Shown: positions 21,540 through 32,276, counted from the first letter of the stretch. The stretch is 64,000 nt of DNA from Phascolarctos cinereus (GCF_002099425.1 NW_018343991.1:15567001-15631000), one strand, 5' to 3'. Numbers and translations: made by a program. Notes: generated by a model not told the origin, from the sequence alone.

Positions 21540-21990
21540 CTCAAAAACCTCCAGTGGATCCACATTGCCCACAGGATAAACTCTGAACTCCTTAATCTGA
21601 ATTGCAAGTCCCTCTAGAATCAGATATCAACCCACCTTTCCAATTTTATCTCCCATAATAGAAGAATGTGTATTTTAAAATAGGTACAGATTTAATAGGA
21701 AGGATAAGAGAAAAGAACTGTGGATCTAAAGAAGATGGATGGTGGAAAGCAATTGGGTGAGGATTAAAGGAGAGAAAAGCAGAAGTAAAACATTATGGAA
21801 TCATGTACTACAACCACCTAGCCAGACGGAATATGTGAATGATGCTTTCCTAAAATACACAGTGCTAGGAACTATGCTAGATGCCATAGATATCGTACAA
21901 AGAATGAAGCAATCCTTACTGACAAAGAGCTTACATTCTAATGGGGATGAAAACAAGTGCATATATAAAATCTATCATCTACGTATATAG
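21540..21990. repeat. L2 fragments in opposite orientations
   Basis: 21540-21660 is sense L2 (CAAAAACCTCCAGTGGATCC, CAGGATAAACTCTGAACTCC, AATTTTATCTCCCATA). 21690-21990 is antisense L2 3' sequence (GGAACTATGCTAGATGCCAT, CTTACTGACAAAGAGCTTAC). The second piece is strikingly similar to 23700-23825. Confidence 0.7.
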
Positions 21991-22139
21991 AGATAAAAAT
22001 AGTGTTATGATGGAAGATTAATAATTTGGATATCTGCTAGAAATCTCATTTTGGTAAAATCAAGGTAATCAATAAATTATTGACTTCTCTTGTGGACAGT
22101 TCCTTATCTGGGAAGATAGAGAAATTGTTGAGGAGAAAT

Positions 22140-22335
22140 GTTATTCTGGTCCTAATTGCAACCCTTCCTTTTTAGAATGACATTTCCTTCCTCTGTACAG
22201 TATTTTGCATTTTGTGATGTGTGCATACTCCATGAGTACAAGGAATGTATCTTAAATTACTTTGTCTTTCCTCCAGTCCCTAGCCCAGTGCTTTGTACAT
22301 AATAAACCCTTAATAAATACTTGTTCAATGATATC
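22140..22335 (+). repeat. L2 LINE 3' end
   Basis: Sense L2 terminus: CTCCATGAGTACAAGGAATG, CCCAGTGCTTTGTACATAAT and TAATAAATACTTGTTCAATG. Confidence 0.75.
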
Positions 22336-22484
22336 CTTAGGGATTAAAAATGAGTAAAATAGAGGATAAATTATTTGACAGCTTAGTGTATTTACAAGTA
22401 AGTTCAAAGAATGGCAATCTGGAAGGAAGTTTCTAATGTATTGGAATACCATAGGAATTTTTCCTATTAAATTTTTTTTTCCAA

Positions 22485-22582
22485 AAAAATAAAATTCTTA
22501 TCAACCACTTGGAAAAAGGTGTAGAAATTTTTTAAATAAAAATTGCAGATGACACAATTCTGAAAAAGATTCTTGAGAGAGA
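22485..22582 (+). repeat. CR1/L3 fragment around the RT catalytic box
   Basis: TTCTTATCAACCACTTGGAA then AAAATTGCAGATGACACAAT. The latter reads K-I-A-D-D-T, the conserved CR1 FADDT box. It ends abruptly at a MIR. Confidence 0.65.
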
Positions 22583-22785
22583 GCATGTTATAATAGAAGA
22601 TAGCGGGCAGGCATATGAGATAGGAGACCTTAATTTCAGTCCGAGATCTGACACTAATTTGCTATGTAATCATGGGCGAGTCCCTTAACCCTTAACCTGA
22701 GGTTTCATTTCCTGAGTAAATCTGTAAAATGAGATGGGTCAGATGATATGATATCTAAGATGCTTTCCAACTCTAACATTCCTTT
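22583..22785 (+). repeat. MIR SINE
   Basis: TGTAATCATGGGCGAGTCCC, CTGTAAAATGAGATGGGTCA and the 3' end AAGATGCTTTCCAACTCTAA. Confidence 0.7.
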
Positions 22786-22794
22786 CAAAAACTT

Positions 22795-23231
22795 TTTAAT
22801 TTAATACATATTTGTTAAGGATCTATAGTGGTCAGAGTTCTGTGTTAGACTTGGAAGGAAATATGAAACATGAAGTAGTGACACACATCCAAATAACTAT
22901 AATATAAATGCTAAATATTCGATGATAAGCATGTTGGAGAAGTGCAGAGTCAAGTTCTATGGGAGGGTTGAAGGAAGAAGTCATTACAGATAGGGGCATG
23001 ATGTACAGGGGAGATTGACAAGATATTATTCTTATAATCTAATGTATATGAGCTTTCATCTAAGTAAGCATGATAAAAGGAGGTAGAAGAGAGAAAAGGA
23101 GGGTTTTCATTTGGGGAAAAAATAATTTAAAAAGAAAAAAATACTTGAAAACAAGCATTGTAAGGGGATATATTTGTTTCTAAAAGCTTTAGTTCTAAGG
23201 TTACCATAGCGGTATATCTTACAGTATTATA
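22795..23231. other. Possible L2 remnant then unique sequence
   Basis: 22795-23000 weakly resembles antisense L2 (ATACATATTTGTTAAGGATC, GTGTTAGACTTGGAAGGAAA). 23000-23231 is AT-rich and unassigned. Confidence 0.35.
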
Positions 23232-23488
23232 GTGATACCTAGGTAGTCAGTGGATAGAGTGCTGGGCCTGGAGTCAGAAAGTCTTCTTGACTTCAAAGCC
23301 AGCCTCAGACACTCACCAGCTGTGTTACCCTAGCCAAGTTACTTAACCCTATTTGCCTCAGTTTCCTTATCTGTCAAATAAGCTGGAGAAGGAAATGACA
23401 AATTACTCCAGTGTCTTTGCCAAGAAAACTCCAAATGGAGTCACGAAGAATCAGACATGACTGAAAAATGAATAAACAATAGCAAAAT
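23232..23488 (+). repeat. Mar1-like CORE-SINE
   Basis: Complete plus copy from TAGTGATACCTAGGTAGTCA to the AATAGCAAAATAAAA tail. Confidence 0.88.
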
Positions 23489-23817
23489 AAAAGCTACCTT
23501 AAGATCCTGTAGAAATGAATGAGTGGTGCTTATGCCACCAAGTCCGTGATAACCAGGTACAACAAAATGCTGACCACCCAGGGTTATCATCTTCCCTAGC
23601 TGTGGAGTCAATAAGAGCAGAGACAATAGCCTCTGTTTGAGACACATCTTCTGGGGACCTAAACTATCAATCGATCAATCAGCACATTTATTTAAACATG
23701 TACCGAGTACTAGGCACTATGCTAGATGCCAGAGATATTGGTTCAAAGAATGAAGAAATCCTTACTGACAAAGAGCTTACCCATTCTAATGGGGATGAAA
23801 GCAAACACATATATAAA

Positions 23818-23876
<59 letters not shown>

Positions 23877-23941
23877 CGTCCATCCATCCATCCATCCATC
23901 CATCCATCCATCCATCCATCCATCCATCCATCCATCCATCC

Positions 23942-24016
<75 letters not shown>

Positions 24017-24033
24017 CGTCCGTCCGTCCGTCC

Positions 24034-24079
<46 letters not shown>

Positions 24080-24090
24080 ATGTCTGTCTA
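23818..24090. repeat. Compound tetranucleotide microsatellite, six blocks
   Basis: Blocks in order: (TATC)n 23818-23875, (CATC)n 23876-23943, (TATC)n 23944-23984, (TGTC)n 23985-24010, (CGTC)n 24011-24034 and (TGTC)n 24035-24089. Almost no impurities within blocks. The overlapping frames of 121-156 residues (Ser-Ile-Tyr-Leu / Pro-Ser-Ile-His repeats) are artefacts of this array. Confidence 0.95.
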
Positions 24091-24511
24091 ATCTATATCT
24101 CTACATCACATAAAGTGAATAAATATAAAGTAGTTAAAAGCAAAGTGTTTTGGGAGGGGCAGTCTTAGCAGTTAAGAGGATGAAAACAAGTTTCATGTAG
24201 AATATGGGCCTTGTGTTGCATCTTAAAGCAACAGAAAGACTCTGCAAGGTCAAGATAAGGAAGGGACACATTCCAGGCCTGTGGAACGCTTGTGTAAAGG
24301 AGGTGAGGACCATGTGTTAAGAATAGAAAAAAGGCCAGTTTGTCTGGGTCATAGAGAGCAAGATGGGGAATGCTACACAATGAAATTAGAAAGATAGGTT
24401 AGGGCCAGGTTATGAAAGACTTTAAAAGTTAAATGGAGAAGTTTTATATCCCAGGGGCAAAAGAGAGCCACTGGAGTTGACTGAGTAGGGGAGCCACACG
24501 ATCAGATCTGC

Positions 24512-24783
24512 ACCATGAGACAGCTAGGTGGTACAGAGGGTAGAGGTAGGGCCTTCAGTCAGGATGGACCTGTGTTCAAATCTAACCTCAGACATTTACT
24601 AGCTGCAGGACCCTTAATCACTTTTTACCTCAGTTTTTCTCACTTGTGAAATGGCTACCTACCTCCCAGAGTTGTTGTGAAGATTGAATGAAACTATATT
24701 TATAAAGCACTTAGCAAAGTGCTTGGCACAAAGCAGGCATTATATAAATGCTAGCTATTATTATTATTATTATTACTATTACT
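24512..24783 (+). repeat. THER1/MIR SINE inside L2
   Basis: GAGACAGCTAGGTGGTACAG head, CTCCCAGAGTTGTTGTGAAG, TATAAATGCTAGCTATTATT end and an (ATT)n tail. Confidence 0.85.
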
Positions 24784-24805
24784 TTGGCAGCAGTTTGAGT
24801 GAGGT

Positions 24806-24987
24806 CAATCAACAAACATTTATTGAATGCTCACTGTGTACCAGGCGCTGTGGCAAGTTCTGAGGACACAAAGAAAGGTAAAAAATATTTCACGCCCTCA
24901 GGGACTTCTAATGGGGGAGCAACTAATGGTGGGGAGAGGGGCTAGGATATACAAATAGTTATGCACAAATGCAATATATAGAACAGT
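24806..24987 (-). repeat. L2 3' end inserted in older L2
   Basis: A second antisense 3' terminus (TCAATCAACAAACATTTATT, GTGTACCAGGCGCTGTGG) starts anew inside the outer L2. The outer consensus picks up again at about 24988 (GAGACTTGAGGTAGAG). Confidence 0.65.
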
Positions 24988-25117
24988 GACGAGAGACTTG
25001 AGGTAGAGAGAGCAGTTAGAAGACTGTTGCAACAACCTCAGTGAAAGGGGATGAGGGTTGAATGGTGGCTGTATGAGTAGAAGGGATCAGATGAGAGAGA
25101 TGTTGTGGAGGTTGTAG

Positions 25118-25347
25118 ATAATAATAATAGCTGGCATTATGTAGCACTTTTAAGATTTATGAAACAATTTATAAACATCTCATTTGATCCAAACAACAGC
25201 CTTGGGAGGTAGTTGACACTATTTTGCCCATTTTACAGGTGAGGAAACTGAGGCGTAAGTAAAGTGACTCATCCAGGGTCACGTAGCTAGTAATCTGAGG
25301 CAGGATTTGAACCCAGGTCTTCCTGACTCCAGTTCCAGTGCTCTCAT
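25118..25347 (-). repeat. THER1/MIR SINE inside L2
   Basis: ATAATAATAGCTGGCATTAT, GATCCAAACAACAGCCTTGG, GTGAGGAAACTGAGGCGTAA, and a head ending CCAGTGCTCTCATC. Its own final head segment is missing. Confidence 0.8.
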
Positions 25348-25540
25348 CGAAATTTGGCAAGTGATTGAATATGTGGAGTAAGGATGAGTGAGGAGTCCAG
25401 GTTATGAGTTTAGATTATAATGCTGAGGTTAGGAACCTAGAAGACAGGAAGGAAAGTGGTACCTTTGATGGAAACAGGAATGTTTAAAAAGAGGGAGCAT
25501 TTGAGGGGAGAAGCATTTGGGGACAATAGTTCTGTTGCCA

Positions 25541-26109
25541 TTCAGGCCAAAAAACTTGTGTTTTTTCTGGCCTGTTTTCTCTGTTCGAGAGGCTGTCTAC
25601 ACCCTAGTATACCTTCCATCTCTCATCCCCTCCTCTCTATCCTGTTCGTTCTTTGAACAAGCCCTTCAGTTGGAAACTTCCTGGAGCATTCCAGGCTGAA
25701 AACTCCTGGTTTCCTGCCTAATCAGCAGCTTCCTGTCTTTGACGGGGTAGGAAACCAATCAGAATTTCCTCAATAAAAGCATGTGAGTAGCTCTGATTCA
25801 CCAGCTCTCCATCGGGGACCTGGACCCCTATGCCCTGGATGCCCAAGTACAAGAGGCAGTTAATCCATTCATCTTTGGAACTCAAGCCCTAGGCCCCAGC
25901 CTAATATTTTGATGTTTGTGTGCAAAGTAGCCCACTTAGGCCTAGACCATTCTCCACCTTTATATCCCAGCTAACTGTCTAGTCTCTACCCGGGCAATCT
26001 GCTCCTTGACCCTTATCACTCTGGGCATTAGTGATCAAATGATTTGTGCTTTTACTTTTAGAAGGAAATTGTCACACATAGCAACTTCCTACCTCTGTAA
26101 CTCACCAAA
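25541..26109. other. Unique stretch with CCAAT and AATAAAAG words
   Basis: No gene seen. 25750-25800 contains AAACCAATCAGAA followed 20 bp later by TCAATAAAAGCATG. This could be a chance promoter-like pair or an old LTR-like remnant. I see no partner sequence or coding region to support either reading. Confidence 0.4.
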
Positions 26110-26322
26110 GATATGTGAAAAGCTCCCTTTATTGGTCATTGCTCTATATGCTTTGTATTTCCCATTAAAATGTAAGCTCCTTGAGGGCAGAGACTGTGTC
26201 TCTCTTTGTATTTATATTCTCAGAACTTAGCACAACTCCTGGCACAAGGTAAGGGCTTAATGAATGTTTTTTCATTCATTCATTCATTCATTCATTCATT
26301 CATTCATTCATTCATTCATAAG
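26110..26322 (+). repeat. L2 3' end with (ATTC)n tail
   Basis: Sense L2 terminus (ATGTAAGCTCCTTGAGGGCA, GGGCTTAATGAATG) runs into about 13 ATTC units at 26266-26320. The tetramer probably grew from the TGAATGA-type L2 end. Confidence 0.8.
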
Positions 26323-26402
26323 CTACTGTGACCCCCAAAACTGAGACAACTGTCCTGATGCCAAAATTGCTGAGCTACATTGAATCATGGACTCATGAGT
26401 CC

Positions 26403-26822
26403 TAGATCTGAATTTCTTTCTTTTTTTTAAAAATTTTATTAATTTATTTTGATTTATCAACAATCACTTCCATATGCTTTTGAGTTGAAAATTTTTCTCC
26501 CCCCTTCCCCCCCCAACCAAGGTAGCACACAGTCTGATATAGGTTTTACATTTACATTCCTATTAAACGTATTTTCACATTAGTGAAGTTGTAAGTAAAA
26601 ATTAAAACCAATACGAGGAACCATCAGAAAGATGAAACAAAACTCAACAGAAGGTAAAAATAAGTGATAGCGATTCGACTTCCATAGTTCTTTCTTTGGA
26701 TGTGGACAGCATTTTCCATCCCGAGGCCTCTGGAGATGTCTTAGATCCTTGTAATGCTGAGAAGGGTTCAGTTTAACAATATTAGTCATCATATAACGTG
26801 GCTGTTTAGATCTGAATTTCTT
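26403..26822 (-). mobile_element. 5'-truncated L1 (about 390 bp) with perfect 16-bp target duplication
   Basis: Minus-strand L1 3' UTR, starting in a T-run at 26419 and ending at 26806. It shows the marsupial L1 3' UTR words CACACAGTCTGATATAGG and TTCTTTCTTTGGATGTGG. TAGATCTGAATTTCTT occurs exactly at 26403-26418 and 26807-26822. The flawless duplication marks a comparatively young retrotransposition. Confidence 0.92.
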
Positions 26823-27056
26823 AACCATTTTTCTGTCATGGTTCAGATCAGAACCATCTGTCAGTCTAATGAAGTTTTTTGACCCATTCTTAGAATGTTT
26901 TTAAATGTATAAAATACAATACATAGGATTAGAAAGGAAAGCAATTATATCAAAATAAAAGTGTAATTTTTTCTGATCCAAGTTCATAGAAACTCAGAAA
27001 ATCTATTTATGGACCCTTTGAGGGTCTGTGGATCCCAGGTTAAGAGCTCCTGTTTG
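26811..27056. mobile_element. Old hAT-type non-autonomous element
   Basis: It begins TTTCTTAACCATTTTTCTGT and ends ATCCCAGGTTAAGAGCTCCT, so TTCTTAACC and GGTTAAGA are inverted ends. The internal block TGTATAAAATACAATACATA and AGGAAAGCAATTATATCAAA is familiar from a widespread mammalian hAT family. The L1 at 26419-26806 landed in its left end. Confidence 0.6.
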
Positions 27057-27649
27057 AGACCATCACGGACTCTCTGCCATGGTATGAAGGCTACCTGACA
27101 TCATCCCTAGCTATATGCCTTCCCATTTCTTTTATAGGGATGTTAGTCCAATATGAAGAGGGTGAAAGGTTGCTCTAGTTTGCAGGTGTCAATTCTGGCA
27201 TCAGTGTGAGGGACTCATTGGCCTGACTCAGTCTTCCCTTGTGGTCCCTGCCTCTTTTTCCCTTGGGTGTCTCCAGTGAAGCAATGTATAGCTCTCCCTT
27301 CCACCTTCACTTAAATATACCAAATTTAAAATAAAGTACGTGTGCGTGTGTGCTTGTGTGCTTGTGTGTGTGCATGTGTGACTATTGCTTTCAGCTTGTC
27401 TAAGTCTTCCTTGAAGTGCTTTTAGTTCCATCAAGAGGCACTGATAAAGCCAGAGAAATGACACAGTCATCCACGGAAGTGAGGGGAAGAACGTGCTTTT
27501 GTCTCAACTACCTGATTTTTTTTTCCAGGCAAAATTACCTCACATCTCCAGTCAACATTTCTGTTGTAGGAGTAAGTCAGATATGAGGTCAGAATACAAG
27601 GCTCTGGAGTGTGAGTGGTTGATATAGTCAATCTCTATGTCAGAGGAAT
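27057..27649. other. Unique stretch with a (TG)n-rich patch
   Basis: No gene seen. 27340-27380 has TGTGTG/TTGTGTG repeats. The 80-codon minus frame across it carries a resulting His/Thr run. Confidence 0.5.
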
Positions 27650-28036
27650 GGGAGTACATGACATTTATAGAGGTTTTAAGGTTCTCAAAGCATCTTAAAG
27701 ACATTCTCATTTGATACGATAGACATATATATAGATATATAATATATGCACATATGTACTTACATACATATGTGTGTGTATAATATACATCCATATACAT
27801 ACACATATTTTTGTATATATGTGTGTATATATAATGTATTTTACATATGTACACATGCGTGTATATAAATACATATGTATATATCACATATAATAACATC
27901 CCTATTTTACTGAGGAAATTACGACCCAGGCCCAGAGAAATTAAACGATTTGACCAATTGTCTAGCTTGTCAGTGTCAAAGAGAGGGTTTGAACTTTGCT
28001 TTTCCCTATTCCCTGTTCAGCCCTCTTTCCACTACT
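27650..28036 (-). repeat. THER1/MIR SINE split by a TA-rich microsatellite
   Basis: The first part is 27650-27716 (ACATTTATAGAGGTTTTAAG, ACATTCTCATTTGATAC). The second is 27894-28036 (CCTATTTTACTGAGGAAATT, CCCAGGCCCAGAGAAATTAA). Between them lies about 175 bp of TATATG/CATA repeats, which gives the Tyr/Ile/His-rich 115-codon frame here. Confidence 0.7.
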
Positions 28037-28565
28037 CTTAGATACTTAGACTCTAGGGTCACCCCAGAGAACACCTTTCAGCTTGTGACCTTGGGAGGCA
28101 TGTGAGAGAACTTCCTAGGTGTGCTTCCTGGTCTATCCCCTCCCTCTCACTGGAGTGGGTAGAGCTGCAAGTAGCACAGGGCAAAGGAGGTTTCACCTCA
28201 GACTGTGACCTAGGGGTGGGGAGGGGATGAGACACATATTTCCTCCCTGTCAAGGCATACTTCTGACAACAATCCTTTAGCATCTTCACATCCTGCACTG
28301 GGTCACACTCTTACCTAGCATGGCCACTCTTGGGCTGAGACTCTTACCCCTTCCTTCCCCACTCTACCTACATTGGAGTAAGAGCAGGACTATAAACTTC
28401 CTTCAGGAGTGACTGTATCTGCTTTCAGATTACCCTCTGTGATATTGACTTCCCACTCTCTCAACTATTTTTGCTCCAGGGGAAAAAGAACATCCTCATT
28501 ATAGCTTTAGGAGTGAGGACCTGAAAAGGAGATGGCTGCTGGCCCCCACATTTAGAGGGCTGCTT
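28037..28565. other. Unique stretch, no gene seen
   Basis: About 530 bp, moderately GC-rich. A 79-codon minus frame at 28059-28298 shows no motif. Confidence 0.5.
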
Positions 28566-29075
28566 GATCTCATATCCTTATAAAATCCTCTGTTTGGCAG
28601 GCAAAGCACTTCATAGCCCGGCTCTCTCCTACTTCTTCAGGCTTTTTACATCTTTCTCACCCCCAGTGTACTCTGGGATCCATATATTCTGTGACACTGG
28701 CTTCCTGGCTGTTCCTTGGGCAAGACACTGTCTTCTTCCTCCAGGTACTTACTCACTGTGTCTGAGTCCCAGAATGCGCTCCCTCCTCACCTCTGTGTCC
28801 TGGCTTCTCTGGCTTCCTTTAGGTCCCAGCTAAAATCCCACCTTCTAAGGGAAGTCTTTCCAACATCTTTAATGCTATTGCCTTCTGGTCTGTTGTCTCC
28901 AATTTATCCCCTCTATAACTTGTTTGTACATAGGGAGCTGCATGTTGTCTCCCTCATTGGAACTGTGGGCTCCTTGAAAGCAAGAACTGTCTTTGGTGTT
29001 TTTTTATATCCCCAGTACTACACATGGTGTCTGTCACAGAGTAGGTATTTAATAAATTCTTATTGACTGAATGAT
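28566..29075 (+). repeat. L2 LINE, 3' ~510 bp
   Basis: Sense L2 from the end of the RT ORF: AAATCCTCTGTTTGGCAGGC, GCTAAAATCCCACCTTCTAA, TTGTTTGTACATAGGGAGCT, TGGGCTCCTTGAAAGC and TAATAAATTCTTATTGACTG. The overlapping 89- and 116-codon frames are L2 relics and carry no functional gene. Confidence 0.88.
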
Positions 29076-29337
29076 TAACTTACTCCCTAGTCTTGAAAAG
29101 AAATAAACAATTCAAATAAAAATCTTGTTAAATTTACCTCAAGATTGTATCAGCTAGCACTCAAAGTGTTTGTTTTCTGATTTTTTTTTTAAAAAAGGTG
29201 TCAGTAGAATAAGAAATTAATTACTAATTAACCCAGTACCTTATCTGAGCCCTCACTAAATTATTGTGGGTCTCATACTATTTCAGTCTGTCAAAATTAA
29301 TTGTTAGTTTAACCAGTTATTAGTTAGAAGTTTGGAG

Positions 29338-29403
<66 letters not shown>

Positions 29404-29869
29404 TCTCTCTGTCTCTGTCTCTCTTTCTCTGCCTCTCTCCCTCTTTCTCTCCCTCTTTCTCTCTCTGTCTCTGTCTTTCCTTTTCTTTTTGGTTGAGGTA
29501 ATTCAGTAACAAGATGAGGAGAAGATAGCGGACAGAACTCACCATTTGGTAGTGGAAATTAAGGGGTGGGTGAGTTACTTTAGGAGATGGTGGATCCTCT
29601 GTAGGGGAATGCTTAGACAGAGAGTTAGTGCCATGGTATAACCAGGAATTCCATTTCAGCCAACACTGGTTTGAATTTAATTCAGCAAGACAATTCATCA
29701 AACATTTATTAAGAGCTTAGTATGTGCAAGACACTGGACGGCCTCATTTCTTGTGGGTGAGATGGTAGAGGCAAGAAGTCACTTTAAAAGGAAAGAAGAG
29801 CCAAGACAGGGAAATGTATTTGATTTTAGAATGAGCTGATGGAGGAGGAGCACCCAGAGGGAGGGAGTT
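29076..29869. other. Unique sequence with (CT)n tract and L2 scrap
   Basis: 29339-29400 is (CT)30, grading into CT/TCTG-rich pyrimidine sequence to 29480. Its complement gives the Arg/Glu-rich 125-codon frame. 29697-29745 is a short antisense L2 end (ACATTTATTAAGAGCTTAGT). The remainder is unassigned. Confidence 0.6.
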
Positions 29870-30355
29870 GGTCCTGTCCTCTGTCCTGCTCAGACCACAT
29901 CTAGAAGAGTATTGAATTCTATTCTGGGCATCACATTTCAGGAAGACCACTGACCAACTGGAACATGTCCAGAGGAGGACAATAAGGATCATGAGAGAAC
30001 TGTGAAACAAGCATCCATTAAAGGAACTGGAGGTGTTTAGTCTGAAAAAGAAAAGCCTCACGGAAGACATGATAGTTATGGTTAAGTATTTGTAGGTTGT
30101 CATGTAAGATCAGACCTATTCTGTTGGGCACAACGTGGAGGCATGTGCACATGTATGGGGAGGGGGGAGCTATGAAGAGGCAGACTTTAGCTCCATGTCA
30201 GAAGAAATCTTCCTGTCTTGGAGTGGCCTACCAATGGAAACCCTTGGAGGGAGTGGATTCCCATCACTGGGTATTTACCAGGGATGTTGTAGGAATATGG
30301 TTAGAAGATCTCTGATATTCCTTTCAACTCTGAGATCCTGTGATTCTGTGAAGTT
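29870..30355 (+). repeat. CR1/L3 LINE 3' end
   Basis: CTCAGACCACATCTAGAAGA, ATTCTATTCTGGGCATCACA, GTCCAGAGGAGGACAATAAG, TTAAAGGAACTGGAGGTGTT, AGGCAGACTTTAGCTCCATG and GGGAGTGGATTCCCATCACT. These are successive CR1/L3 3' blocks in order on the plus strand. Confidence 0.82.
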
Positions 30356-30837
30356 GGCACAAAGAGGGGGAAGAAGTTTTCTCTATCTTTTTACTTATTT
30401 TCTCTTGGGCTGAGATTCATCTCCTCCAGCCAATGGAATGTGTTGGCTCTGATGAGCAGGGATGCCCTGGTGGTTCAGTCCTTGGGTAAGGTGATTTTGG
30501 TGATGCTCTTTCCCAACCAGTGGATCACAGCTTTGACACCTATTAGCCATCCTTATGACTGCTATGTGAGGGATGCCAGCTGTATGCAACTGTCAGTTCT
30601 ATTTCACACTATTGCCAGTACCCCCATGCTATGTCATACCCCATCGTGGCTCACAGCATCATGTCCTGCCACAGCTTCTCCTTGGGCTTTCTCAACCAGA
30701 GAAGCATACTGGACATTTAGTCCTTTTCCCAATGTAACCCTGTTTCCTTCCAGTTGCCTCCTTTGCATACTCCTTCAATACTTCAGAGACTCTACAGTCA
30801 ATTGGTGTGGGTACTCCTTTCAATGAATCAGTGAATG
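30356..30837. other. Unique stretch with a 128-codon frame
   Basis: A plus frame at 30440-30826 begins MLALMSRDALVVQSLGKVIL and shows no domain, signal peptide or repeat that I recognise. Codon choice does not stand out and there are no splice signals or flanking exons. Probably chance. Confidence 0.4.
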
Positions 30838-31478
30838 AATGAGAAACATTGATTAGATATTTATTTTATTTCAAGCATTGCACTAAGTGCTGGGGGCATA
30901 AATACAAAAGCAAAAACAGTATCTGCCCTCAAAAAGCTTGCCTTCAAATATAAGGTAGCCATGACCAGGGAAGGGACTTATGGTCTGAGGATGGTAAGTG
31001 AAACAATAGGGCAGTCTGTTGTCATGTTCTTTCCAGAGGCAAAAATAGTGTTGATTTGACTTGGGTAGGAAAACAAGAAGTAGAGGCTGGATGGGGTCCT
31101 CAGGAGAGCCAGAAGGAGGAGCCTGTCTTCTCAGACATGGCCTCTAAGGGTCTGTTTTGGAGGAGCAGTGAGTAGCAACAGGAGTGACAGGGCAGAAAAT
31201 GGCTGTGATGAAGAGCCCATCTACCCTGGGTCCTCTTAACCTGTGCAACAACTGTCCATGTCCATGCACAAACCTCTACAGAAGAACAACCAAATGTGTT
31301 AGATGCCTTCCTCTGGTCTTTTATATATGAATGAATGAATGAATGAATGAGATATTCATTAAGCATTTAATATATGTAAAGCACTGTGCTAAGTACTGAG
31401 GATACAAATAGAACAGGACAACAGCCCCTGCACTGAAGGAGCTCCCACTCTAATGGAGGAGATAACACTTAGGGAAGG
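30838..31478 (-). repeat. Two L2 3'-end fragments around unique sequence
   Basis: 30838-30965: ATTTATTTTATTTCAAGCAT, AAGTGCTGGGGGCATAAATA, CCTCAAAAAGCTTGCCTTCA. 31345-31478: ATTCATTAAGCATTTAATAT, AAGTACTGAGGATACAAATA, GAAGGAGCTCCCACTCTAAT, preceded by (TGAA)n at 31326-31350. 30966-31325 between them is unique. Confidence 0.7.
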
Positions 31479-31947
31479 TTGCAGGTGCACGTCAAATGAT
31501 CAGATGGGAAGCTCCCATGTTCCTTGGGCTGCAGCCACAAAGCAGAGGCTAATGCCTCTTCTTTATTTTTTTCCCCACTGATTAAATCACATCAGTTTCT
31601 AATGTTGAAATATCTGACAGTGCCAAGGACTTTGGTGACAAGAGCTTTCTTTTCTGGGTCTTCAGTTGCTGTGGCTGTAGCCCATGCAGTCACCAGGCTG
31701 CCTCACCACTGGGTTTGCTTCCTAGGAGGATGGCTGAGGGCCCTGGGCTGGAAGCATTGCTGTTCCCAAGGCTCTTGGGTCCAGGGTCCTGGGTTGATTC
31801 CATCAGGGTCTTAGTGGAGATAATGGTCAAGATGGTAGTGATGGTTTAACTTGCCTGGCACATTCTGCCTCCTGTCTCTTTCTCAGGGTGCCCTGCTGCT
31901 TCAGCTAGGCTGACTTGTCTGCTTTGTGTTTGGCAATTGTTTGTATA

Positions 31948-31996
<49 letters not shown>

Positions 31997-32223
31997 CCTT
32001 GAATGTATACACATGTGTGTATATACATACCTATGTGCGTGTATTTGCATATGTAATACATAAAAATCATATCTATATATTCTATTATATAAGCATGATA
32101 TAACTATATAATCATGGTATAGATGAAGAAATAATATTCAATAATACATATATTATTGAAATAAAATATAATAAATATATAGCAATATAATTATGGGTCC
32201 TCATAAATATATCTGTGTATATG

Positions 32224-32227
<4 letters not shown>
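31479..32227. other. Unique stretch, (CA)n and AT-rich DNA
   Basis: 31952-31993 is (CA)21. 32050-32220 is AT-rich. A 96-codon plus frame at 31524-31814 (MGCSHKAEANASSLF...) has no recognised domain. Confidence 0.5.

Positions 32228-32276
<49 letters not shown>

Larger units (their letters stand above)
23675..25540 (-). repeat. Long L2 LINE broken by four later events
   Basis: Antisense L2 can be followed as consecutive consensus blocks: 23675-23818 (3' end), 24090-24511, 24784-24805, 24988-25117 and 25348-25540. Junction logic is clear. CAGATCTGCACC breaks before a THER1 and resumes ACTTTGGCAGCAGTTTGAGT. GATGTTGTGGAGGTTGTAGA breaks before a second THER1 and resumes ATTTGGCAAGTGATTGAATA. Interruptions are the tetranucleotide array (23818-24090), THER1 (24512-24783), a second L2 3' end (24806-24987) and THER1 (25118-25347). 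No intact ORF remains. Confidence 0.75.

Noticed and set aside
23818-24090. CRISPR-like regular repeat
   Set aside because: Continuous 4-bp units with no spacers, and the genome is clearly mammalian.
23698-24168. 156-residue Ser/Ile/Val/Cys repeat protein
   Set aside because: Tetranucleotide array inside an antisense L2. The N-terminal residues are L2 sequence.
30440-30826. 128-codon frame
   Set aside because: No domain, no neighbours and ordinary composition, consistent with a chance ORF.
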